64,000 bases of DNA. It comes from Sphingobium sp. (lineage in GTDB: Bacteria > Pseudomonadota > Alphaproteobacteria > Sphingomonadales > Sphingomonadaceae). The stretch lies in assembly GCA_003248935.1 (NCBI GenBank), contig QFQF01000002.1, forward strand, positions 179,454 through 243,453, written 5' to 3'. Positions 49,178 through 56,657 of the stretch are shown here, piece by piece. A model generated the notes under the pieces. It saw nothing but the letters and a program-made list of their open reading frames with translations, did not search any database and was not told the origin of the DNA. The translations under genes and the position numbers were made by a program. Within the stretch, counting starts at the first letter, position 1; each line of letters opens with the position of its first letter.

Positions 49178-50119
49178 ATGATGTCCCAGCGGTTCAAGGC
49201 AGCGGTTGTGCAGGCGGCGTCCAATCCCAGCGATTCGCTGGCATCGGCGCGCAAGGCGGCCGGACTGATCCATACGGCCGCGGGCGAGGGGGCAAGCCTG
49301 ATCGTCTTCCCCGAAGCGTTCCTTGGCGGCTATCCCAAGGGTGCATCTTTCGGCACGCCGGTCGGCATGCGCAAGCCGCAGGGGCGTGAGGACTACCGGG
49401 CCTACCATGAGGCCGCGATTTCGCTGGACGGACCAGAGGTGGAACTGCTGGCGGAGGCGACGGGCGCGACCGGCGTGTTCGTCGTCGTCGGCGTTATCGA
49501 GCGGGACGGCGGGACCGTGTATTGCACGGCCCTGTTCTTTGACGGGGAGAAGGGGCTGGTCGCCAAGCACCGCAAGCTGATGCCGACCGGAGCGGAGCGG
49601 CTGATCTGGGGCTTCGGCGACGGGTCGACCATGCCGGTCATCGATACGCCGCTGGGACGGATCGGCGCAGTCATCTGCTGGGAAAACTATATGCCGATGA
49701 TGCGCATGGCGATGTACGATCAGGGCATCACGCTTTACTGCGCGCCCACCGCCGACGATCGCGATGGATGGGCGGCGTCGATGCAGCATATCGCGCTCGA
49801 GGGGCGATGCTTCGTATTGTCCGCCTGCCAGCACATTACCCGTGATGCCTATCCGGACGACTATGACTGCGCGCTGGGAGACGATCCCGATACGGTGCTG
49901 ATGCGCGGCGGGTCGATGATCGTCGCGCCGCTCGGCGCGGTGCTGGCGGGGCCGGACTATAGCGGGGAGACGATCCTTTACGCCGATATCGATCCCGCGG
50001 ATGTCGTGCGCGGCAAATATGATTTTGACGTTGCGGGCCATTATGCGCGACCGGATATATTCAGCCTGTCGGTCAACGTCGCGCGGCAAAGGGCCGTGAA
50101 GCGTGAGGGAGCGGAATAA
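49178..50119 (+). CDS. Nitrilase (arylacetonitrilase-like)
   Basis: The 313-residue protein has the nitrilase triad: Glu in IVFPEAFLGGYPKG, Lys in HRKLMPTGAERLIWG, and Cys in AVICWENYMPMMR. The CWENYMP block is typical of true nitrilases and arylacetonitrilases rather than amidases. Such enzymes hydrolyse R-CN to R-COOH and ammonia. In an indole-degrading locus, indole-3-acetonitrile to indole-3-acetic acid is a natural fit for a plant-associated strain (inference). ATG 49178 is followed by a second ATG; AAGG lies just upstream. Divergent from the dioxygenase operon and cotranscribed with a flavin reductase-like gene. Confidence 0.9.
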   Translation: MMSQRFKAAVVQAASNPSDSLASARKAAGLIHTAAGEGASLIVFPEAFLGGYPKGASFGTPVGMRKPQGREDYRAYHEAAISLDGPEVELLAEATGATGVFVVVGVIERDGGTVYCTALFFDGEKGLVAKHRKLMPTGAERLIWGFGDGSTMPVIDTPLGRIGAVICWENYMPMMRMAMYDQGITLYCAPTADDRDGWAASMQHIALEGRCFVLSACQHITRDAYPDDYDCALGDDPDTVLMRGGSMIVAPLGAVLAGPDYSGETILYADIDPADVVRGKYDFDVAGHYARPDIFSLSVNVARQRAVKREGAE

Positions 50120-50123
50120 GCGC

Positions 50124-50756
50124 ATGGATTTTGATTTTTCCGGAATGGCGGGGCAGGATCGCTACAAGCTGATGAGTGCTGCGGTCACGCCCCGCCCAAT
50201 TGCGTGGATCACCAGCCTGTCGAGTGACGGCGTGCGCAATGCGGCACCCTACAGCTTCTTCAACATGATGGCGGCCGATCCGCCACTGCTCGCGATCGGG
50301 CTGATGCGCCGGCCGGACGGTAGCTACAAGGACAGCGCCCGGAATATCATCGATACCGGCGAATTCGTGGTCAATCTGGTGTCGGAAAGCGATGCGGCGG
50401 CGATGAATTTCACCTGTATCGATGCGCCACCCGAGTTTGACGAACTGGCGCACACCTCGCTGGAAACCGTCCCGTCTACGGTCGTCGCACCGCCACGGAT
50501 CGCTTCAGCGCCCGTGTCGATGGAATGCCGCCTATTCCAGCGGATCGATGCCGGCCTCTCGACTATCGTTCTGGGTGAAGTGCTGCGTTTCCATATCGAT
50601 GACGCACTGGTCGACGCGGAGCGTCTGCATGTCGATACGCTGGCGATGAATCTGGTCGCCCGCATGCACGGCGCGGGCTGGTACACCCGTTCGACGGACC
50701 TTTTCCAACTGACCCGGCCGACCTACGCGGAATGGAAGGAAACGCTTCCCGGCTGA
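50124..50756 (+). CDS. Flavin reductase-like FMN-binding protein (DIM6/NTAB type)
   Basis: The 210-residue protein is a split-barrel flavoprotein: KLMSAAVTPRPIAWITSLSS, NAAPYSFFNMMAADPPLLAI, and DTGEFVVNLVSE. This is the longer DIM6/NTAB-like branch, distinct from the shorter reductase at 44833. ATG 50124 is four bases after the nitrilase stop, with GGAGCGG upstream inside the nitrilase end. It could reduce flavin for another oxygenase or act on the substrate directly; nothing in the sequence decides this. Confidence 0.82.
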   Translation: MDFDFSGMAGQDRYKLMSAAVTPRPIAWITSLSSDGVRNAAPYSFFNMMAADPPLLAIGLMRRPDGSYKDSARNIIDTGEFVVNLVSESDAAAMNFTCIDAPPEFDELAHTSLETVPSTVVAPPRIASAPVSMECRLFQRIDAGLSTIVLGEVLRFHIDDALVDAERLHVDTLAMNLVARMHGAGWYTRSTDLFQLTRPTYAEWKETLPG

Positions 50757-50795
50757 TCAGCAAAGGCGCAACATGCGCCCGATGTAGTGTGTCAG

Positions 50796-50809
50796 ATAGT
50801 TTAGGCTTG
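50796..50809. promoter_or_regulatory. Motif B copy upstream of AraC-family regulator 2
   Basis: ATAGTTTAGGCTTG is identical over 14 bases to the reverse strand of 40488-40501. It lies 54 bp before the AraC start, between the flavin reductase-like gene and the regulator. Confidence 0.55.
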
Positions 50810-50863
50810 AAATGAGGCCGCGTTCACTACAACTTGTTACATTCTTTTTCGAAAGGTCGGCTG

Positions 50864-51847
50864 ATGCTCGGGGATTCGGCGAATATGCCACTGCTTGGCC
50901 AACTGGCCTATCAGTCGGCCAATCTCGATGATTTCAGGCGCTACATGTCCAGCTCCTATTGCGAGCACCGGATCTATCGAAAGGGCGGAGGCAAGGCGGT
51001 CGACGCGCGCCACCACCGGGCGCCGTTGAAAACCATGTCGCTGAACTATCTTCAGTACGGTGCGGACGTGGAGATCTACCCCGGCTTCTTCGAGACCTTC
51101 TACATGATCGAGATGCCGGTGACGGGGTGGACCGAACTGGAGCATTGCCGCCAGACGATCCGCAACCAGTGCGGCACGGCGGCGATCATCTCGCCCACCG
51201 AGCGCGTGTCCTCCACATGGTCGGCCGATTGTGGGCAGCGCATGGTCAAGATTTCGCGTACCGCGCTGGAATCTCGTCTGTGCGAGATGATCGGCAGGGC
51301 GGTCACCGATCCGCTGGTGTTCGACCCTCACATTGATTTCGGTTCGCGTGATGGGCGATCGATCGAACTCCTGTGCAATTTCCTGTTCGAGCAGCATCAG
51401 ATGGACCCGGGCCTGATGGGAGACCTGCGTGTCTCTCAGGAACTCGAGCGGGCGTTGATGACGACGCTTCTGGTCGCCCAGCCGCACAACTACAGCGAAC
51501 TGTTGCGCATCAACGGTGTCGGCGTTCTGCCCCGGCATGTGCGCAAGGCGATCGAATATATCGAGCAGAATCTGCAGGAAGAGATTCCGATGAAATCGCT
51601 GATCGCGGTCAGCAACGTCAGCGCGCGTGCGCTCTATACCGGTTTCGAGCGTTTCGTCGGCGCGCCGCCACAGGTCTATATCCGTAACCGGCGGCTCGAG
51701 GGCGCCTATCAGCGACTGCTTTCGGCGGACACGTCGGAAACGGTCAGCGATATCGCGACGCAATGGGGTTTCAGCCATCTCGGCCGGTTTTCCGCCGACT
51801 ATAAGCGCCGGTTCGGTGAACTGCCGTCGGAGACGCTCAAGCGGTAA
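50864..51847 (+). CDS. AraC-family regulator 2
   Basis: The 327-residue protein has an AraC-binding-like N-terminal domain and a C-terminal AraC DNA-binding domain: MKSLIAVSNVSARALYTGFE, then VSDIATQWGFSHLGRFSADY. It is a paralogue of the regulator at 41452. ATG 50864 is preferred to an upstream TTG because AAAGG lies eight bases before it. It stands directly before the TrpB-like/TrpA-like genes on the same strand and is probably their activator, itself under motif B (inference). Confidence 0.88.
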   Translation: MLGDSANMPLLGQLAYQSANLDDFRRYMSSSYCEHRIYRKGGGKAVDARHHRAPLKTMSLNYLQYGADVEIYPGFFETFYMIEMPVTGWTELEHCRQTIRNQCGTAAIISPTERVSSTWSADCGQRMVKISRTALESRLCEMIGRAVTDPLVFDPHIDFGSRDGRSIELLCNFLFEQHQMDPGLMGDLRVSQELERALMTTLLVAQPHNYSELLRINGVGVLPRHVRKAIEYIEQNLQEEIPMKSLIAVSNVSARALYTGFERFVGAPPQVYIRNRRLEGAYQRLLSADTSETVSDIATQWGFSHLGRFSADYKRRFGELPSETLKR

Positions 51848-51957
51848 CGGCGCGGTTCTGTCCTCCCTCCGCGCCGCTTGTCCGGTGAGCGCGGCGAAAT
51901 AGGTGGGGCGGTCTGCCGGCACTGGCCTTGCGGGAGCGCTCGCATTCTAAGCGCTGG

Positions 51958-53151
51958 ATGCTTGCCTCCTCTCCGACATCGTCCGCTTCCTGGGTCAGGG
52001 GGCGCCTGCGTGGCCCCGGTGCCCCCGGGTTCGGTGGGCAGTTCGTTGCGCCCGTCCTGTTGCCTGTGCTGGACCGGCTGGAGGCAGCGTTCAACGACGC
52101 GCGGGCCGATCCGGCCTTTGCCGGGCTGTTCGCACGCTATCTGGTAGATCATATTGGCCGTCCGTCGCCGCTGACGCGCATGGGGGATGACAGCCGGAAC
52201 GGCGCGGCGCTGTTCCTGAAGCGTGAAGATCTGACCAATAGTGGCGGCAGCTTCGGACCATCGGTGCTCGGACAATGCCTCCTGGCCTTGCGCATGGGCG
52301 TGTCTTCCGTCGTCGCCGACACCGGATCGGGCGACCATGGCGTTGCACTGGCGTCGGTTGCTGCGCGTCTGGGATTGAGGGCGACCATCTACATGGCCGA
52401 GAGCGCGGTCGCGCGTCAGCGGTCCATGGTGGCAAGGATGCTGGCCTTCGGCGCGGACGTCGTGCCGGTCGCGGGGGAGGATGCGTTGCTCTATCACGCG
52501 ATGAGCCAGGCGATCCAGCATTGGATGGCGGCGGGTGATCAATGTTTCTACGTCGCGGGCGGCCCCGTTGGTCCTCATCCCTATCCGGCGATCGTCGAGC
52601 ATTTCCAGGGCGTGATAGGCTGCGAAGTGCGGCAACAGCTTGACGGATTGGAACGCAAGCCGACCAGCCTCGTCGCGTCGATGGATGGGGGGGGAACCGC
52701 CGTTGGCCTGTTCGCGCCCTTTCTCGACGAGGATGTCGAATGCGTGCTGGTCGAACCGGAAAGCGAGACCGGGCAGCCCAGCATGGCCCCGCTCGCGCAT
52801 GGTCGGCCGGGTGTGCTGCATGGCGCCTATACCCTGATCGTTCAGGATGACGATGGGCAACTCCTGGGCGGACGCTCCGGCATGCCCGGCGGCGGCTATC
52901 CGGCGGCCAGCCCGCAACTCGCGACGTGGAAATGGCAGGATCGCTTGACCGTCGCGCTTGTCCCCGAGCGGCGCGCGCAGGAGGCCATGCGTACGATCGC
53001 AACGAGCCTGGGCATGCTCGTCTCGCCCGAGGCGGCGCTGGCGCTGAGCCATGCCATGGAAAAGGCGGCGCATATGGATACCGGCGACGTCGTCGTTTGT
53101 GCGATCAACGCGGAAGGAATGAAGGACGTCGGCTTGGAGATGGCTTCATGA
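51958..53151 (+). CDS. TrpB-like protein lacking the PLP lysine
   Basis: The 397-residue protein follows tryptophan synthase beta over its length (GFGGQFVAPVLLPVLDRLE, GRPSPLTRM, LFLKREDL, GPHPYPAIVEHFQ, GRPGVLHGA). The PLP Schiff-base lysine is missing: after LKREDL the sequence is TNSGGSFGPS, with Phe99 at the lysine position. The phosphate loop GGGSN reads DGGGT, the catalytic Glu109 equivalent is Asp, and the serine near the C-terminus that contacts PLP is Asn. It is therefore unlikely to use PLP. The start is uncertain: ATG 51958 is used, and a TTG at 51928 is possible. Its stop overlaps the TrpA-like gene (ATGA), so the two probably form a complex. Confidence 0.85.
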   Translation: MLASSPTSSASWVRGRLRGPGAPGFGGQFVAPVLLPVLDRLEAAFNDARADPAFAGLFARYLVDHIGRPSPLTRMGDDSRNGAALFLKREDLTNSGGSFGPSVLGQCLLALRMGVSSVVADTGSGDHGVALASVAARLGLRATIYMAESAVARQRSMVARMLAFGADVVPVAGEDALLYHAMSQAIQHWMAAGDQCFYVAGGPVGPHPYPAIVEHFQGVIGCEVRQQLDGLERKPTSLVASMDGGGTAVGLFAPFLDEDVECVLVEPESETGQPSMAPLAHGRPGVLHGAYTLIVQDDDGQLLGGRSGMPGGGYPAASPQLATWKWQDRLTVALVPERRAQEAMRTIATSLGMLVSPEAALALSHAMEKAAHMDTGDVVVCAINAEGMKDVGLEMAS

Positions 53152-53978
53152 GCGGCGGTTCACGGCTCGAACGCAGGTTCGCCGATCGCGCGGGGGAGGG
53201 GCATCGTGCCCTCATTCTGTTCATCGCTGCCGCCGACCCCGCCGTTGCGCTGACGCCTGCGCTGCTGCACGCGCTGGTGGCGGGTGGGGCGGACATCATC
53301 GAATTGGGATATCCCTATTGCGACCCAATCCTTGACGGGCCGGTGATACGGCAGGCGAACAGGCGGTCGCTGGATGCCGGCGGGACACTGGACACTGCTC
53401 TGCATGCGGTCGCGGCATTTCGCGAGGATGATGATGATACGCCGATCATCCTCATGGGATATGCCAACCCGGTGCTGTCGCGGCCCGTGTCCCTGTTCGA
53501 GAAGATGGCGGTCGCGGGTGTGGATGGCCTTATCATACCCGATCTCCCTCTCCGCGAAGCCGACATGATCCTGCCCGCCATTGACAGCGCCGGGATGAGT
53601 CTGGTGCCGTTGGTGCCGCCAACAGCCTTTGCCGACGAAGCGCGGCTGGGCGACCCAGGGGTAGGGGGCTTCATCTATGCGATCGCGCAGGCGGGACCGA
53701 CGGGCGGGGCCGCGCCCACGGCATCGGGCATCGAGGCCGCGGTGGCGAGATGCCGGGGGCTTGCCTCATTACCGGTCGTCGTTGGTTTCGGCATCAAGAC
53801 GCCGGACAACGCGGCGATGGTCGCGCGCCATGCGGACGGCGTGGTTGTCGGCAGCGCCCTCGTCGAGTTCATTCAACGATTGAGCATGAGCGGAATGAGC
53901 GATCACGATCTGCTCAGTTGCGTGACTGTATATGTGGCTCGTTTCAGGCAGGCGCTCGATGCCATGACAGCCGCCTGA
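53148..53978 (+). CDS. TrpA-like lyase paired with the lysine-less TrpB homologue
   Basis: The 276-residue protein is a TrpA homologue with the two catalytic acids in place, Glu52 in IELGYPYCDPI and Asp63 in LDGP. The phosphate-site elements GFGIKTPDN and VVGSALV are also present. TrpA cleaves indole-3-glycerol phosphate by retro-aldol reaction and passes indole to TrpB. Here the TrpB partner cannot form tryptophan, so a catabolic retro-aldol is more likely. One example is removal of the side chain from an oxidised indole such as 3-hydroxy-oxindole-3-acetate (inference). The ATG overlaps the upstream stop. No other trp genes are nearby. Confidence 0.85.
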   Translation: MSGGSRLERRFADRAGEGHRALILFIAAADPAVALTPALLHALVAGGADIIELGYPYCDPILDGPVIRQANRRSLDAGGTLDTALHAVAAFREDDDDTPIILMGYANPVLSRPVSLFEKMAVAGVDGLIIPDLPLREADMILPAIDSAGMSLVPLVPPTAFADEARLGDPGVGGFIYAIAQAGPTGGAAPTASGIEAAVARCRGLASLPVVVGFGIKTPDNAAMVARHADGVVVGSALVEFIQRLSMSGMSDHDLLSCVTVYVARFRQALDAMTAA

Positions 53979-54162
53979 AGCTGATAGGTTGACAAGGCTT
54001 TCCTGCGGCGCCCGCGTCGCGGGGCGGCGTGGCATGCAAAATCCGCAAAGCCCGCACAGTCGGTGCGTTCACTGCATATCCCCTTTTCCGCAGGCGATGA
54101 ACACTTCGCGTCATGCTCACCGCCGGACAACAGGCGGGAGCGAGGACGTAAAGGGTTTTATC

Positions 54163-56565
54163 ATGCTCAGCTTTCGCTCATTCTGCCGTACCGGTGCGGC
54201 GCTGCCCGCTCTTCTGACCATCACCACCATCGCATCCGCTGCCCATGCGCAGGACGCTCCAGCCGATGCCAATGTTTCGCGCGCAGCGGAGATGGGCGGG
54301 GATATCGTCGTGACCGCGCGCAAGCGGGCAGAGCGGGCACAGGATATTCCCATCGCCATTTCCGCCTTCAGCGGCGAATCGATCGCTGCGCGTGGCATCG
54401 ACAAGATCGACGGCGTCGCCACCTTCACACCCAACATGACGTTTCAGAACAACCCCAGCTTCGGTGGTGCCGGATCGTCGGCGGCAATCTACATTCGCGG
54501 CATCGGCCAGAAGGAGTTCCTGCCGACGACGGAGCCGGGGGTAGGCGTCTATGTCGACGGCGTCTATGTCGCACGGTCGGTCGGCGCGTTGCTCGATCTG
54601 GTCGATGTCGAGCGGGTGGAAATCCTGCGCGGGCCGCAGGGCACCCTGTTCGGCCGGAACACGATTGGCGGCGCGCTCAGCATCACCACCCGCAAGCCGG
54701 ATGAGCATCGGTCCATGACCGGTCAGATATCGGTCGGTCGGTACAACCGTATCGACGCGAAATTCTCCGCCAACGTCCCGCTGACCGACACGCTCTTTTC
54801 CAAGGTGTCCGGGGCCAGCTTCAAGCGGGACGGTTATGTGACCCACCTGTCGGATGGTCGTGATCTTGGCGACGTGAATACCCTAACCGGGCGGATCGAC
54901 CTGCGCTGGGTGCCCACCGACGCCCTGGAAATCAATCTGTCGGCTGAAGGAACGCGCGACCGGAACAATGGACCCGCCATGGTCCTGACCGGGGTCAACT
55001 ACCAGTCCGGAGTCTTCAATCCGGACAATTTGCCGATCCTGCCTCCCGGCAGCCCCGCCACGCCCGGCTATTATGTCCTCAATCCTCCGGCGGACGCACC
55101 GGTGGACAACTTCACGCTGCTCAGCAACTATTTCAGCGCCTTTCTGGGCGGTCAGCCGTGCATCGGCTTCTCACCCTATAACCCGCAGGCGAGCGATGCT
55201 GCGGCCTGTTTCTCCAATCGCTTCATTGTCGGCGACAAGGCGGATGCGGGCACCGGGCCCCAATATGCGAAGAACGACATCTGGGGCCTTCAAGGTTCGA
55301 TCGACTGGGATCTGGGGCCTGTCCAGCTGAAGTCCATCACCGCCTATCGCAAGCTCAAGGGAGACTATGCCCGCGATGGAGACCACAGTTCGCTCACCAT
55401 CCTGCATCTCCAGGACTATCTGAAGCAGGCCCAGTTCAGCCAGGAGCTGCAACTGCTGGGCAACGCGTTTGACGATCGCCTGACGTACGTCGCGGGCCTG
55501 TACTATTTCAACGAAAAGGGAAATAATATCAACAATCTGGACTTTACGCCCGTCACCTTCCGTTCGGGTGGGCGCTTCCAGACGAAGAGCTACGCGGCCT
55601 TTGCCCAGGGGGCCTATACCATCGTGCCCACGGTCGATCTGACACTCGGCCTGCGCTACACGGACGACCGCAAGTCCTTCCTCCCCGATCAGGAAATACT
55701 GGTGGACAAGACCGGTGGCGCCCTGATCGCCGCCAGCCCGAATACCCCCCAGATTCGCGTGCTGCCCTTCGTCCGCGTGAAACAGAGCGAGGATGCGTTC
55801 ACGCCGATGGCCAATTTGGCCTGGCATGTGACGCCGGACGTGATGCTCTACGGCTCCTATTCGAAGGGGTTCAAGAGCGGCGGTTTCGTGCAGCGCGTGT
55901 TCCCGCCCCTTGCCGAAACGCCGCGCTTCTCGTCCGAGGAGGCCACCGCGTATGAGATCGGGTTCAAGTCCAGCCTGTTCGACCGGAAGCTGACGCTCAA
56001 CGGCGCGCTTTTCTATACCAAGTACGACAATCTGCAGGTGCAGGTATTCACCGGTATCGCCCCGGTTACGAAGAATGCGGCGGCGGCGGAGATAAAGGGG
56101 GCCGAACTGGAGGCGCGGCTGTCGCCGGGCGGCGGCTGGTTCCTTGAAGGCAGCCTCGGCTATCTCGATCCGGAGTTCACGAAAATCGATCCGGCCGCGA
56201 CGGAGATCAGCCTGGATTCGAAGTTCGAGCGGATATCGAAATGGACGGTCAGCGCATCACTTTCGAAGAGCTTCACGCTTGCCGACGACAGTGAGATAAC
56301 TGCGCGTGGCGACTGGTCCTACCGTTCGGGCATGTTCATGGATGCGCTCAACTCGCCGCAACTCTATCAGCCGGGATACAGCCTGTTCAACGCCAACCTG
56401 ACCTACGACTTCCCCGGCAAGGTGGTCAGCCTGGTCGCGGGCATGACCAACATCGCGAACAAGAAGTACAGCGTGACCGGCGTCTATGGCAGCTCCTTTG
56501 GCCTTTATGAGCAAATGTTCGCTCGCCCGAGGGAGTGGAGCCTGTCCGTGAAGTGGAAGATATGA
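54163..56565 (+). CDS. TonB-dependent receptor (aromatic locus)
   Basis: This 800-residue outer-membrane receptor has a signal peptide (cleavage near SAAHAQDA), a plug starting DIVVTARKRAERAQDIPIAI, VEILRGPQGTLFGRNTIGG near residue 155-175, and a C-terminal barrel ending WSLSVKWKI. It is only distantly related to the receptors at 21883 and 26580. ATG 54163 has AAAGGG upstream and gives the signal peptide at once. It lies 184 bp after the TrpA-like gene on the same strand. Its cargo may be an indole derivative or a plant compound that feeds the adjacent pathway (inference). Confidence 0.92.
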   Translation: MLSFRSFCRTGAALPALLTITTIASAAHAQDAPADANVSRAAEMGGDIVVTARKRAERAQDIPIAISAFSGESIAARGIDKIDGVATFTPNMTFQNNPSFGGAGSSAAIYIRGIGQKEFLPTTEPGVGVYVDGVYVARSVGALLDLVDVERVEILRGPQGTLFGRNTIGGALSITTRKPDEHRSMTGQISVGRYNRIDAKFSANVPLTDTLFSKVSGASFKRDGYVTHLSDGRDLGDVNTLTGRIDLRWVPTDALEINLSAEGTRDRNNGPAMVLTGVNYQSGVFNPDNLPILPPGSPATPGYYVLNPPADAPVDNFTLLSNYFSAFLGGQPCIGFSPYNPQASDAAACFSNRFIVGDKADAGTGPQYAKNDIWGLQGSIDWDLGPVQLKSITAYRKLKGDYARDGDHSSLTILHLQDYLKQAQFSQELQLLGNAFDDRLTYVAGLYYFNEKGNNINNLDFTPVTFRSGGRFQTKSYAAFAQGAYTIVPTVDLTLGLRYTDDRKSFLPDQEILVDKTGGALIAASPNTPQIRVLPFVRVKQSEDAFTPMANLAWHVTPDVMLYGSYSKGFKSGGFVQRVFPPLAETPRFSSEEATAYEIGFKSSLFDRKLTLNGALFYTKYDNLQVQVFTGIAPVTKNAAAAEIKGAELEARLSPGGGWFLEGSLGYLDPEFTKIDPAATEISLDSKFERISKWTVSASLSKSFTLADDSEITARGDWSYRSGMFMDALNSPQLYQPGYSLFNANLTYDFPGKVVSLVAGMTNIANKKYSVTGVYGSSFGLYEQMFARPREWSLSVKWKI

Positions 56566-56595
56566 CGATATAAGCGACGGAACTGTTGAAGCCCC

Positions 56596-56620
56596 CCGGT
56601 GCTGGTTCGCCCGGCACCGG
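56596..56620. terminator. Weak hairpin between TonB receptor and GH3 gene
   Basis: CCGGTGCTGG (56596-56605) and CCGGCACCGG (56611-56620) form a ten-pair stem with one wobble and a five-base loop. No T-run follows on either strand, so termination is uncertain. The two flanking genes are convergent. Confidence 0.35.
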
Positions 56621-56657
56621 CCCCCGTGTCCTCAAGGGCGATTGCGGCTTTCCTCAA

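Noticed and set aside
51958..53978. Annotation as ordinary tryptophan synthase trpBA
   Set aside because: The PLP lysine and phosphate loop are absent from the TrpB-like protein, and no other trp genes or leader are present.
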